Origin: Schlegelella_A sp036496385
GTDB lineage: Bacteria > Pseudomonadota > Gammaproteobacteria > Burkholderiales > Burkholderiaceae_C
Assembly (NCBI GenBank): GCA_036496385.1
Contig: DASXLD010000025.1
Span: forward strand, 1-63,780
Direction: 5' to 3'
DNA: 63,780 nt
In this document: positions 1-9,280 of the stretch, piece after piece
How the letters are laid out: each line of letters starts with the position of its first letter
How positions within the stretch are numbered: the stretch's first letter is position 1
Program-made: the position numbers and the translations under genes
The notes under the pieces: generated by a model
Database searches by the model: none
What the model was told of the DNA's origin: nothing
The model's input: the letters and a program-made list of their open reading frames with translations, nothing else

Positions 1-185
1 GCGGGCGTGATCTTGCCGTTCTCGTTGATGAAATCGCGCAAGGTGTCGATGTCCTTGTAGTCGATCTCCTTGACGCCGGTGACCGTGAAGCGGCAGAAGC
101 GCTTGCGACGGAACAGCAGCGACTGGGTGTTGCGCTTGGGCTTGCGGTCCTTCGAGAACCGACCTTTACCGCGGGGCGGAGGCAT
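1..185 (-). CDS. rpsR: 30S ribosomal protein S18 (3' end outside window)
   Basis: S18 binds the small-subunit platform as a heterodimer with S6. The reading frame begins at an ATG at 185 and runs off the left edge, so 61 codons are seen. It opens with a proline-rich segment followed by GRFSKDRKPKRNTQ, then RKRFCRFT and the KEIDYKDIDTLRDFI stretch typical of S18. An AAAGG ribosome binding site lies 8 bases before the ATG. The start overlaps the end of priB by 20 bases, so the two are translationally linked. It is the third gene of the rpsF operon; the usual next gene, rplI, would be outside the window. Confidence 0.95.
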   Translation of the reverse strand, partial: MPPPRGKGRFSKDRKPKRNTQSLLFRRKRFCRFTVTGVKEIDYKDIDTLRDFINENGKITP

Positions 186-489
186 GGTGTTGACCTTTCG
201 TCGTCAATCGAACAGTTTGTACATGGAACACGATTCCGCGACCGTTGCGCTGGGCGCCGAGGAAGCCTTCGAACGCGTGCTCGACGCCGAGCTCGGCAGC
301 GAGCAGCGGCTCGGTCACATCGCCGACGGCACGGGCGCGGATCTCGAACGAGATCCTGCGCTGGCTGCCGAGCTGCGCGACTTCGGATTCATGGCGAAGG
401 CTCATGTCGAGCGCGGGCAAGCCGGCCGGCGTGAACCTGAGCGCCGCGCGCTCGACGATTCGCGCCGTCAACGCGACCCGATTGGTCAG
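166..489 (-). CDS. priB: primosomal replication protein N (PriB)
   Basis: PriB is a small single-stranded-DNA-binding OB-fold protein of the replication-restart primosome; the rpsF-priB-rpsR position is the classical one. The product is about 107 residues. Family features include the ARIVERAALRFTPAGLPALD segment and the RARAVGDVTEPL strand. The start is unusual. No ATG is available, and a TTG at 471 would cut off the first strand. In-frame upstream is CTG (487-489), whose bases overlap the rpsF stop as CTGA. It would read (M)TNRVALTARI, closely resembling the E. coli PriB start MTNRLVLSG as I recall it. I chose the CTG; TTG at 471 is the alternative. Confidence 0.88.
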   Translation of the reverse strand: MTNRVALTARIVERAALRFTPAGLPALDMSLRHESEVAQLGSQRRISFEIRARAVGDVTEPLLAAELGVEHAFEGFLGAQRNGRGIVFHVQTVRLTTKGQHHASAPR

Positions 490-926
490 GCCGACGCTTC
501 CTGCGGCGCCTGCGGCGCACGCCGGGACTCTTCGCTGCGGCGCGACTCTTCGCCGCGGCGCGAATCGTCGCCACGACGCGAGTCATCGCGACGCGACTCC
601 TCCCGATCGACCGCCTTCATCATCACCGATGGCGCGGTTTCGGCCTGGCTCTTGACGACGGTGAGGTGGCGCAGCACCGCATCGTTGAAGCGAAACCCGG
701 TCTCGAGCTCGTTCAACACCTTGTTCTCGCACTCGATGTTGATGCAGAGGTAGTGCGCCTTGGCGAGCTTCTGGATCATGTAGGCCAGTTGCCGCCGGCC
801 CCAGTCCTCGACCCGGTGCACCTTGCCACCGCCTGCGGTGACGATGGTCTTGTAGCGCTCCAGCATGGCTGGAACCTGTTCGCTCTGGTCCGGATGGATC
901 AAGAGCACGATCTCGTAGTGACGCAT
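486..926 (-). CDS. rpsF: 30S ribosomal protein S6 with SRR-repeat tail
   Basis: S6 is the platform protein that pairs with S18. The first ~100 residues are a normal S6 ferredoxin-like fold, with MRHYEIVLLIHPDQSEQV, the GRRQLAY segment and the FRFNDAVLRHLTV strand. The ATG at 926 follows an AAGGAG binding site. Residues 107-136 form an unusual charged tail with five SRR triplets separated by DD, GDD, GEE and SEE, followed by an Ala/Pro/Gln-rich end. It is the first gene of rpsF-priB-rpsR. The stop TGA lies within the probable CTG start of priB, which suggests translational coupling. Confidence 0.97.
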   Translation of the reverse strand: MRHYEIVLLIHPDQSEQVPAMLERYKTIVTAGGGKVHRVEDWGRRQLAYMIQKLAKAHYLCINIECENKVLNELETGFRFNDAVLRHLTVVKSQAETAPSVMMKAVDREESRRDDSRRGDDSRRGEESRRSEESRRAPQAPQEASA

Positions 927-1266
927 CGAATCTCCTTGTGGATTCCTGGGAGGAAGCCGCTCGTCGACCGGTCAGGTCGCCGCCGGGTCACGTCAGGACC
1001 GGCTGCGGCAAGGGAGGAAAACCAAACATTATAGGCGGAACCGCACCCGGGCCCCGGGTGCCCCGATCGGACTGCTTTCCCGTCGCGTCCTCACCTGAAA
1101 GCACGCCGCGCGCACGAAACGGTATTCCTCGGCGTTCCATGGTTACCGGACGTTGCCCGCCAGCACGATGCCGTGCCGGGGCGCGGATTACACTGCAACC
1201 GACCAGCCGGCGCCCTGCGCCGAGCCGGCACACGCGCCTGGCCCCGGGCGCAGGGGAACGCTTCCG
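927..1266. promoter_or_regulatory. intergenic region: rpsF leader and promoter, start region of unknown gene
   Basis: This 340-base divergent gap holds the transcription start region for rpsF (minus) and for the unknown gene at 1267 (plus). On the minus strand a perfect TATAAT lies at 1033-1028 within GCCTATAATG, with no good -35 at the usual distance. It predicts an rpsF leader of about 95 bases. That leader can fold (for example around GACCGGTC near 970), which is where an S6:S18 autoregulatory structure would be expected. I could not establish the specific motif. No convincing plus-strand promoter is visible, though AGGGG precedes the ATG at 1267. Confidence 0.45.
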
Positions 1267-2793
1267 ATGAGCGATTCGAGCAACAGCGGCAAGTTTGCGC
1301 GCGACACCGCGAAGGCGGCGGCGTCCAGCGCCGCCAAGCCCGATGAGTGGCCGGCGACCCGCGCCGAGTCGGCGACCCAGGAAGAGATCGACGAATGGCA
1401 GGCGACTCGCGTCCAGGCGCGCCAGTCGAGCGCCGACGACGGCTATCGCGCCGCGCACCCGAGTGCCGGCGCCGCCGTGCCGCAGAGCGAACGCCGGGTC
1501 GGCCGCTTCGGTGCCGCCGCCGAGTCGCCCGACGCGTGGGCGTCGACCCGGGCGCAGACCGCGCTCGCGACCCAGCTGCTCGACGACGAGAGCGAATACC
1601 TCGCGACCGACAAGGACGAGATCGGGCGCCAGATCGGCGGCAACGAGCGCGAGCTGTTCGTCTCGTGCGCTCCGGCCGAGGCGCTGCAGCAGCAGTTCGA
1701 GCACCTGCAGCCCAACTTCATCGCCGTCCACGATCTCGGCACGGCCTCGTCGCGCAAGCTGCTGACCGGTATCGCTGCCGCCAGCGGCCGCGCCGTGCAG
1801 AAGCTCGTCGTCCGTCGCCAGGGCTACGGCACCGCGCTCGCGACGCTCGAGTTCGTCGAGCTGCCGACCGCCGACAACCAGCTGCTGCGCCTCTACACGA
1901 CCGAGGCCGACGCCGACACCGCGGCCCGCCACGCCATCGCGCGGGTGCTGCTGGCCTACAGCCGACTCGGCGTCGTCATGGTCGGCGAGTTGCCGGGACA
2001 TGCGATCGCGTCGGCGCTGAAGCCGCTGCACGACGACATCATCGCCGGCCCGTGGCCGAACCGGAACTTGCTCCTGCTCCCGCTCGCATCGGCGAGCACG
2101 CTCGTCACCCACGGCCTCGACCTCGGCCGCGGCACCGGCGTCGCCGTGCGCACGACGCCACAGGTGGCGCGGCCCGCGGACGCCTGGGCGTTCATCACCG
2201 GCACCTGGAGCCGCCTGCGCGAGCAGACGCCGGCCGACGGCCGCGAGGTTCCCGAGCTTGGTGCGTTCAAGGCGGCCGCCTACCAGCCGCGCCGGCCGCC
2301 GCTCGCCACCGGGCTGCCATCGGGCGACACCTTGCCGATGGAGGACACGAGGCCGCCGGTCGTCCTGACGATGCGGCCGATGCCCGCGATCGCGACGCCG
2401 TCGTTCTCGCCGACGATGCCCTCGACGCTGATCGAGCGCTACGTCAAGCAGCTGAGCGAGCTGAACGGCGTCATCAGCTGCTGCGTGTTCGACGTCCAGA
2501 GCGGCAAGGCCATCGCCCACGCCGGCGCCAACCCGGGTGCCGCCGAGCTGGCATCGCACGGCAGCGCGTTGATCGGGTCGATGATGGCCGCGAGCCGCGC
2601 CCTCGGCTTCGGCCACGCCCTGCCCGAAGCGGCGATCTCGCTCGGCGCGCACCATCTGCTGCTGCGCGCAGTTCCGCGCAACCCGGGGTTGGCGATGCAT
2701 GCGGTGCTCGACAAGGCGAGCGCCAACCTGACGCTCGCCCGCCTGCAGGTGCTGCGGATGGACGCGATGTTCGAAGAAGCGCAGTCGGCCTGA
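1267..2793 (+). CDS. unrecognised 508-residue protein with W-x-x-T-R motifs and Roadblock-like C-terminus
   Basis: I do not recognise a named gene. The ATG at 1267 follows AGGGG by 9 bases; the frame stays open further upstream without a binding site. The first ~100 residues are Ala/Ser/Glu-rich and probably disordered. They carry three related motifs, PDEWPATR, DEWQATR and PDAWASTR, at about residues 25, 42 and 88. The middle is an alpha/beta domain (KLVVRRQGYGTALATLEFVE and following). Residues ~415-505 (CVFDVQSGKAIAHAGAN... then a helix-rich end) resemble Roadblock/LC7 domains, which often bind small GTPases; that is inference. There is no signal peptide or membrane segment. It is convergent with clpB, 21 bases away. 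Confidence 0.8.
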   Translation: MSDSSNSGKFARDTAKAAASSAAKPDEWPATRAESATQEEIDEWQATRVQARQSSADDGYRAAHPSAGAAVPQSERRVGRFGAAAESPDAWASTRAQTALATQLLDDESEYLATDKDEIGRQIGGNERELFVSCAPAEALQQQFEHLQPNFIAVHDLGTASSRKLLTGIAAASGRAVQKLVVRRQGYGTALATLEFVELPTADNQLLRLYTTEADADTAARHAIARVLLAYSRLGVVMVGELPGHAIASALKPLHDDIIAGPWPNRNLLLLPLASASTLVTHGLDLGRGTGVAVRTTPQVARPADAWAFITGTWSRLREQTPADGREVPELGAFKAAAYQPRRPPLATGLPSGDTLPMEDTRPPVVLTMRPMPAIATPSFSPTMPSTLIERYVKQLSELNGVISCCVFDVQSGKAIAHAGANPGAAELASHGSALIGSMMAASRALGFGHALPEAAISLGAHHLLLRAVPRNPGLAMHAVLDKASANLTLARLQVLRMDAMFEEAQSA

Positions 2794-2814
2794 AGCGTGC
2801 CGCGCGGCGCGGCG

Positions 2815-5406
<2,592 letters not shown>

Positions 5407-5432
5407 GGACGGGATTCCTCCGGGTCGACTCG

Positions 5433-5460
5433 AGGTGGGTGCCCCGACCGCGATTTCAAG
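5433..5460 (-). promoter_or_regulatory. sigma-32 (RpoH) heat-shock promoter of clpB
   Basis: On the minus strand, CTTGAAA (5460-5454) is followed after a 14-base spacer by CCCACCT (5439-5433). The known RpoH consensus is CTTGAAA, 11-16 bases, then CCCATNT, so the -35 is perfect and the -10 has one mismatch. It lies in the 78-base gap between crcB and clpB. It would start transcription about 20 bases before the clpB ATG, leaving room for the GGAGGAA site at 5421-5415. ClpB is a classical RpoH regulon member, so sequence and context agree. Confidence 0.72.
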
Positions 5461-5484
5461 CCAGCAAGCCGCGGGCCGGCCGAC

Positions 5485-5865
5485 TCAGCGCACGAGCACG
5501 AGGCTGGCGAGGCGAAAGCCGATCGCAGCGCATGTGAGCGCGCCCAGGACGTGGGCCAGGGTGTGCCCGAGCGCAAGGACGAACTGGCCGCGCTGGAGCA
5601 GGATCAGCGATTCGATCGAGAACGCCGAGAAGGTCGTGAAGCCGCCCAGCAGTCCGGTGACAACGAGCAGCCGCAGTAGCTCGTTCGGCGAATGCTCGAG
5701 CCAGAACAGCACGGCGCCGATGCACAGGCCGCCGACGCAATTGACGAACAGCGTGCCGAGCGGAAACCCCGCCCAGCGCGCGTTCAGCCAGAGGCCGGCT
5801 CCCCAGCGCAACAGCGCACCGGCGGCCGCGCCGACGGAGACGGCGCCGATCTCGAGCCAGGGCAT
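5485..5865 (-). CDS. crcB: fluoride ion channel/exporter CrcB (Fluc)
   Basis: CrcB proteins form dual-topology dimers in the inner membrane that let fluoride leave the cell. The 126-residue product has four hydrophobic segments and the family motifs NCVGG (about residues 43-47) and GGFTTFSAFSIE (about 74-85); the GGxTTFSxF signature carries the Phe-box and sodium-site residues. It starts only 2 bases after the moaE stop and ends 78 bases before clpB. In related genomes moaE is, as far as I recall, usually followed directly by clpB, so crcB looks like an insertion into a conserved order. There is no space for its own fluoride riboswitch. Confidence 0.93.
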   Translation of the reverse strand: MPWLEIGAVSVGAAAGALLRWGAGLWLNARWAGFPLGTLFVNCVGGLCIGAVLFWLEHSPNELLRLLVVTGLLGGFTTFSAFSIESLILLQRGQFVLALGHTLAHVLGALTCAAIGFRLASLVLVR

Positions 5866-5867
5866 GC

Positions 5868-6365
5868 TCAGCGCCCGCCCTCGGGCATGCCGACGTTGCC
5901 GGCCGCGATGCCCCAGCGCGCCAGCGCAGCGTCGTCGCTGACGCGCGCGTCGACCCAGCGAACGCCGTCGGGGCCGGCTTCCTTCTTCCAGAACGGCGCC
6001 TGGGTCTTCAGGTAGTCCATCAGGAACTCGCAGGCCTGGAACGCCTGGCCGCGATGCGCCGCGGTGACGGCGACGAGGACGATCTGCGCCATCGGCGCGA
6101 GCACGCCGACGCGATGGACGACGCGCGCGGCGCGGACGTCGAAGCGGCGCACCGCCTCGTCGACCATCGCCTCGATCGCGGCCTCGGTCATGCCCGGGTA
6201 GTGCTCGAGCTCGAGCGAGGCCACCGACGCACCATCGTTGCGATCGCGAACCGTGCCGACGAAGACGGCGACCGCGCCGACGCCGCCGTCGCCGGCGCGC
6301 AGCGCGGCGACCTCGGCGGCGATGTCGAAGTCGTCGGCGCGAATCTCGACCCGAGGCGCGGTCAT
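5868..6365 (-). CDS. moaE: molybdopterin synthase catalytic subunit MoaE
   Basis: MoaE forms the heterotetrameric MPT synthase with MoaD and transfers two sulfurs to cyclic pyranopterin monophosphate. The product is 165 residues, slightly longer than E. coli MoaE. It contains GAVAVFVGTVRDRNDG, the LELEHYPGMTEAAI segment, RVGVLAPMAQIVLVAV and the conserved DYLKTQAPFWKKE active-site lysine region. The gene follows moaD by 13 bases in the moeA-moaD-moaE run. The C-terminal ~30 residues, rich in Ala and Gly, are less conserved. Confidence 0.96.
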   Translation of the reverse strand: MTAPRVEIRADDFDIAAEVAALRAGDGGVGAVAVFVGTVRDRNDGASVASLELEHYPGMTEAAIEAMVDEAVRRFDVRAARVVHRVGVLAPMAQIVLVAVTAAHRGQAFQACEFLMDYLKTQAPFWKKEAGPDGVRWVDARVSDDAALARWGIAAGNVGMPEGGR

Positions 6366-6378
6366 GGTCGCTGCCTGG

Positions 6379-6630
6379 TCAACCGCCCGTCAGCGGCGGG
6401 AAAAAGCCGATCTCGTCGCCGTCGGCGAGCGGCGTGTCTTCGGCGCAGAGGAGGCGGTTCCTGGCGCTGCGCAGGACGCGCTGCCGACCGAGCGCCTCGG
6501 CGTGGCGGCCGCCGCGAGCGGCAAGCGCGTCGCGCAGCGCGGCGATGTTCGCGCCCGCAGCGATCTCGACATCCTCTCCGGGGCCGAGCGCCTCGCGGAC
6601 CGACGCGAAGTAGCGCACCGTGACGCTCAT
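6379..6630 (-). CDS. moaD: molybdopterin synthase sulfur carrier subunit MoaD
   Basis: MoaD is a ubiquitin-fold sulfur carrier whose C-terminal Gly-Gly is converted to a thiocarboxylate and donates sulfur to MoaE. The 83-residue product begins MSVTVRYFASVREALG and ends with the required GFFPPLTGG. Its ATG overlaps the moeA stop as ATGA, and moaE follows directly, so the two synthase subunits are made together. Confidence 0.96.
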   Translation of the reverse strand: MSVTVRYFASVREALGPGEDVEIAAGANIAALRDALAARGGRHAEALGRQRVLRSARNRLLCAEDTPLADGDEIGFFPPLTGG

Positions 6631-7874
6631 CCGAGCAGATCCCGAAGCGAAAGGTAGCGCACCATGTCGCCGGGCGCGATCGTCTGCCCGCCCGGGTTGT
6701 CGACCAGGCCATCGGCCCAGACGGTCGACGTCAGCACTGCCGATCCCTGGTGGCCGAACAGGTCGAGCCCGCCGTCGTCGTTGCGACGGACGCGCAAGAA
6801 CTCGCGTCGCCGGTCAGCCTTCGGCCACGCGAAGTCGGCCCGCATCGCGATCGACCGCGGCGCGAGCTCGCTCGCGCCCTGCAGGCGCAGCAGCACCGGG
6901 CGGACGGCGAGCAGGAAGGTCACGAACGCCGAGACCGGATTACCGGGCAGGCCGACGAACCACGCCGACGAACCGTCGGCGCGAAAGACTTCGCCGAACG
7001 CGAGCGGCTTGCCGGGCTTCATCGCGATCTGCCAGAGGTCGAGCCTGCCCTCCCTCTCGACCGCGGGGCGGAGATGGTCTTCCTCGCCGACCGACATGCC
7101 GCCGCAGGTGACGATCAGGTCGTTCGCCTCGGCGGCGCGCTTCAGCGCAGCGCGCGTCGCATCGAGCCGGTCCGGAACGATGCCGAGGTCGTCGTGAACG
7201 CCACCGAGCGACTCGATCAGCGCGCGCAGCGTGAAGCGGTTCGAGTTGTAGATCGCGCCGGGCCTGAGCGCTTCGCCCGGCATCGCCAGCTCGTCGCCGG
7301 TCGAAAACAGCGCGACCCGGGGTTGGCGCGCGACCTTCAGCGTCGCCGCGCCGACCGAAGCCGCCATGCCGACTGCCTGCGGCGGCAGACGCATGCCGGC
7401 GGCAAGGACGCGCGCGCCGCGCTCGACGTCCTCGCCGCGGCGGCGAATCGCCTGCGCCGGCCGGACGGCGGCGTCGATGCGAACACCGCCGTCGACGACG
7501 CTGCACTGCTCCTGCATGACGACGGCATCGGCCCCTGCTGGCACCTGAGCGCCGGTGAAGATGCGTGCCGCGGTGCCGGGTGCGAGCGGGCCGCCGACGC
7601 TGCCGGCCGCGATCCGCTGGCTGACCGGGAGCACCGTTCCCGGCACGGCAACATCGCCGGCCCGCAGCGCGTAGCCGTCCATCTCGCTGTTGTCGGCCGG
7701 CGGCACATCGAGCTGCGAACGGACGTCGTCGGCGAGAACGCGGCCGAGCGCATCGAAGGTCGAGACGGTCTCGGCGCGTGCCGGATCGGGGGCGGCGACG
7801 CGGGCGAGGATCCGCGCGATCGCATCGTCGAGGGCGAGCAGCGGCGGTCGCGGGGCAGGCGGGGTGGCGCTCAT
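6627..7874 (-). CDS. moeA: molybdopterin molybdenumtransferase MoeA
   Basis: MoeA inserts molybdate into adenylylated molybdopterin, the last step of Mo-cofactor synthesis. At 415 residues it is full length. Visible motifs are PPADNSEMDGYAL near residue 60, GRRIFTGAQVPAGADAVV-type sequence, the FSTGDEL loop, the ICGGMSVGEEDH-like loop (here VTCGGMSVGEEDH), and MKPGKPLAFG followed by FVGLPGNPVSA. The start ATG overlaps the thrC stop and the stop overlaps the moaD start. The partner gene moaA is about 11 kb away at 19243; moaC and mog/moaB are not in the window. Confidence 0.97.
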   Translation of the reverse strand: MSATPPAPRPPLLALDDAIARILARVAAPDPARAETVSTFDALGRVLADDVRSQLDVPPADNSEMDGYALRAGDVAVPGTVLPVSQRIAAGSVGGPLAPGTAARIFTGAQVPAGADAVVMQEQCSVVDGGVRIDAAVRPAQAIRRRGEDVERGARVLAAGMRLPPQAVGMAASVGAATLKVARQPRVALFSTGDELAMPGEALRPGAIYNSNRFTLRALIESLGGVHDDLGIVPDRLDATRAALKRAAEANDLIVTCGGMSVGEEDHLRPAVEREGRLDLWQIAMKPGKPLAFGEVFRADGSSAWFVGLPGNPVSAFVTFLLAVRPVLLRLQGASELAPRSIAMRADFAWPKADRRREFLRVRRNDDGGLDLFGHQGSAVLTSTVWADGLVDNPGGQTIAPGDMVRYLSLRDLLG

Positions 7875-9280
7875 CGCCGCTCATTTTCGACGATCAGCGC
7901 CTTCAATCGCTCGACGTCGGCGGGAATCGCCACGACGCGCTGCGGCAGCCCCTCGAGGCCGACGAGGCGCTGCGGCCGTGGCGCGTCGCGGCCGATCGCG
8001 GCCCGGATCGTCGCGTTGAACTTTGCCGCCAGAGCGGTTTCGAGAACGATCATCGGCGTCGCCGGCTCGCGGCGCTCGCGCCCGACCTTGAGCGCATCGG
8101 CGGTATGCGGATCGATCAGCTCGCCGGTGCCGGCATGGACGCCCTGGATCGTCGCCAGCCGGTCGGCGGCGGTGCTGCGGCCGCTGACAAAGCCGAACGC
8201 AGCGATGCGTTCGCGCTCCGCGGGCGTGAGCGTGAAGACACGACGCGTTTCGACCTCGGCGAAGAGCGCGCGCGTGCGCGCCGCGTCGCGGCCGAGCGCG
8301 TCGAAGACGAAGCGCTCGAAGTTCGACGCCTTGGAGATGTCCATCGACGGGCTCGAGGTCTCGTGCGTCTCGGCGGCGCTGCGCACGCGGTAGGTGCCGG
8401 TGCGGAAGAACTCGTCGAGCACGTCGTTCTCGTTGGTCGCGAGCACGAGGCGACCGATCGGCAGGCCCATCGAGCGCGCGATATGGCCGGCGCAGATATT
8501 GCCGAAGTTGCCCGTCGGCACCGCGAAGTCGACGATGTCGCCGTCGCTGCGGGTCGCCTGGAAGTAGCCGGCGAAGTAGTAGACGACCTGTGCCAGGAGC
8601 CGTGCCCAGTTGATCGAGTTGACCGTCCCGATCGCATGCCGCTCCTTGAACGCGAGGTCGGCCGAGACCGCCTTGACGAGGTCCTGGCAATCGTCGAACA
8701 CGCCTTCGATCGCGATGTTGTGGATGTTCGGCTCGAGCAGGCTGAACATCTGCGCCTGCTGGAACGGGCTCATCCGCCCCTTCGGCGAGAGCATGAAGAC
8801 CTCGATGCCGCGCTTGCCGCGCAACGCGTATTCGGCCGCGCTGCCGGTGTCGCCCGAGGTGGCGCCGAGGACGTTCAGCGTGCGGTTGCGCCGCGCCAGC
8901 TCGTGCTCGAACGCGTTGCCGAGGAATTGCATCGCGATGTCCTTGAACGCGAGCGTCGGCCCGTTCGAGAGGCCGAGGACGAAGACCCCGGGCTCGAGCG
9001 GACGCAACGGCGCGATGCGCTCGTCGCCGAACAGCTCGGCACGCCAGCTGCGCGCCACCAACGCGCGCAGGTCGGCCGGCGCGATGTCGTCGATGAAGAG
9101 CGACATCACCGCATGGGCGAGCTCGGGATACGAAAGGCCGCGCCAGGCGGCGAGCGTCGCGGCATCGACGCTCGGATAGCGTTCAGGAACGTAGAGCCCG
9201 CCGTCGGGAGCGAGGCCCTCGAGCAGGATCTCGGCAAAGCCGCGTCGCCGCGCGTCGCCGCGCGTGCTCAGGTATTTCAC
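7871..9280 (-). CDS. thrC: threonine synthase
   Basis: ThrC is a PLP enzyme converting O-phosphohomoserine to threonine. The product has 469 residues, the long form usual in betaproteobacteria. It starts MKYLSTRGDARRRGFAEILLEG and has the PLP-lysine region NGPTLAFKDIAMQFLGN, then LGATSGDTGSAAEYA and VPTGNFGNICAGHIARSMG. Its ATG overlaps the hom stop (ATGA) and its stop overlaps the moeA start, placing it in the alaA-hom-thrC core of the operon. With hom it supplies the last part of threonine biosynthesis; thrB is not in the window. Confidence 0.98.
   Translation of the reverse strand: MKYLSTRGDARRRGFAEILLEGLAPDGGLYVPERYPSVDAATLAAWRGLSYPELAHAVMSLFIDDIAPADLRALVARSWRAELFGDERIAPLRPLEPGVFVLGLSNGPTLAFKDIAMQFLGNAFEHELARRNRTLNVLGATSGDTGSAAEYALRGKRGIEVFMLSPKGRMSPFQQAQMFSLLEPNIHNIAIEGVFDDCQDLVKAVSADLAFKERHAIGTVNSINWARLLAQVVYYFAGYFQATRSDGDIVDFAVPTGNFGNICAGHIARSMGLPIGRLVLATNENDVLDEFFRTGTYRVRSAAETHETSSPSMDISKASNFERFVFDALGRDAARTRALFAEVETRRVFTLTPAERERIAAFGFVSGRSTAADRLATIQGVHAGTGELIDPHTADALKVGRERREPATPMIVLETALAAKFNATIRAAIGRDAPRPQRLVGLEGLPQRVVAIPADVERLKALIVENERR

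Noticed and set aside
988..2700. Long open frame on the minus strand antisense to the unknown gene
   Set aside because: Its product is Arg/Gly-rich and low complexity with no family motifs; it is a shadow created by high GC.
5866..5900. Fluoride riboswitch before crcB
   Set aside because: Only 2 bases separate moaE and crcB, and no riboswitch fold is visible there.
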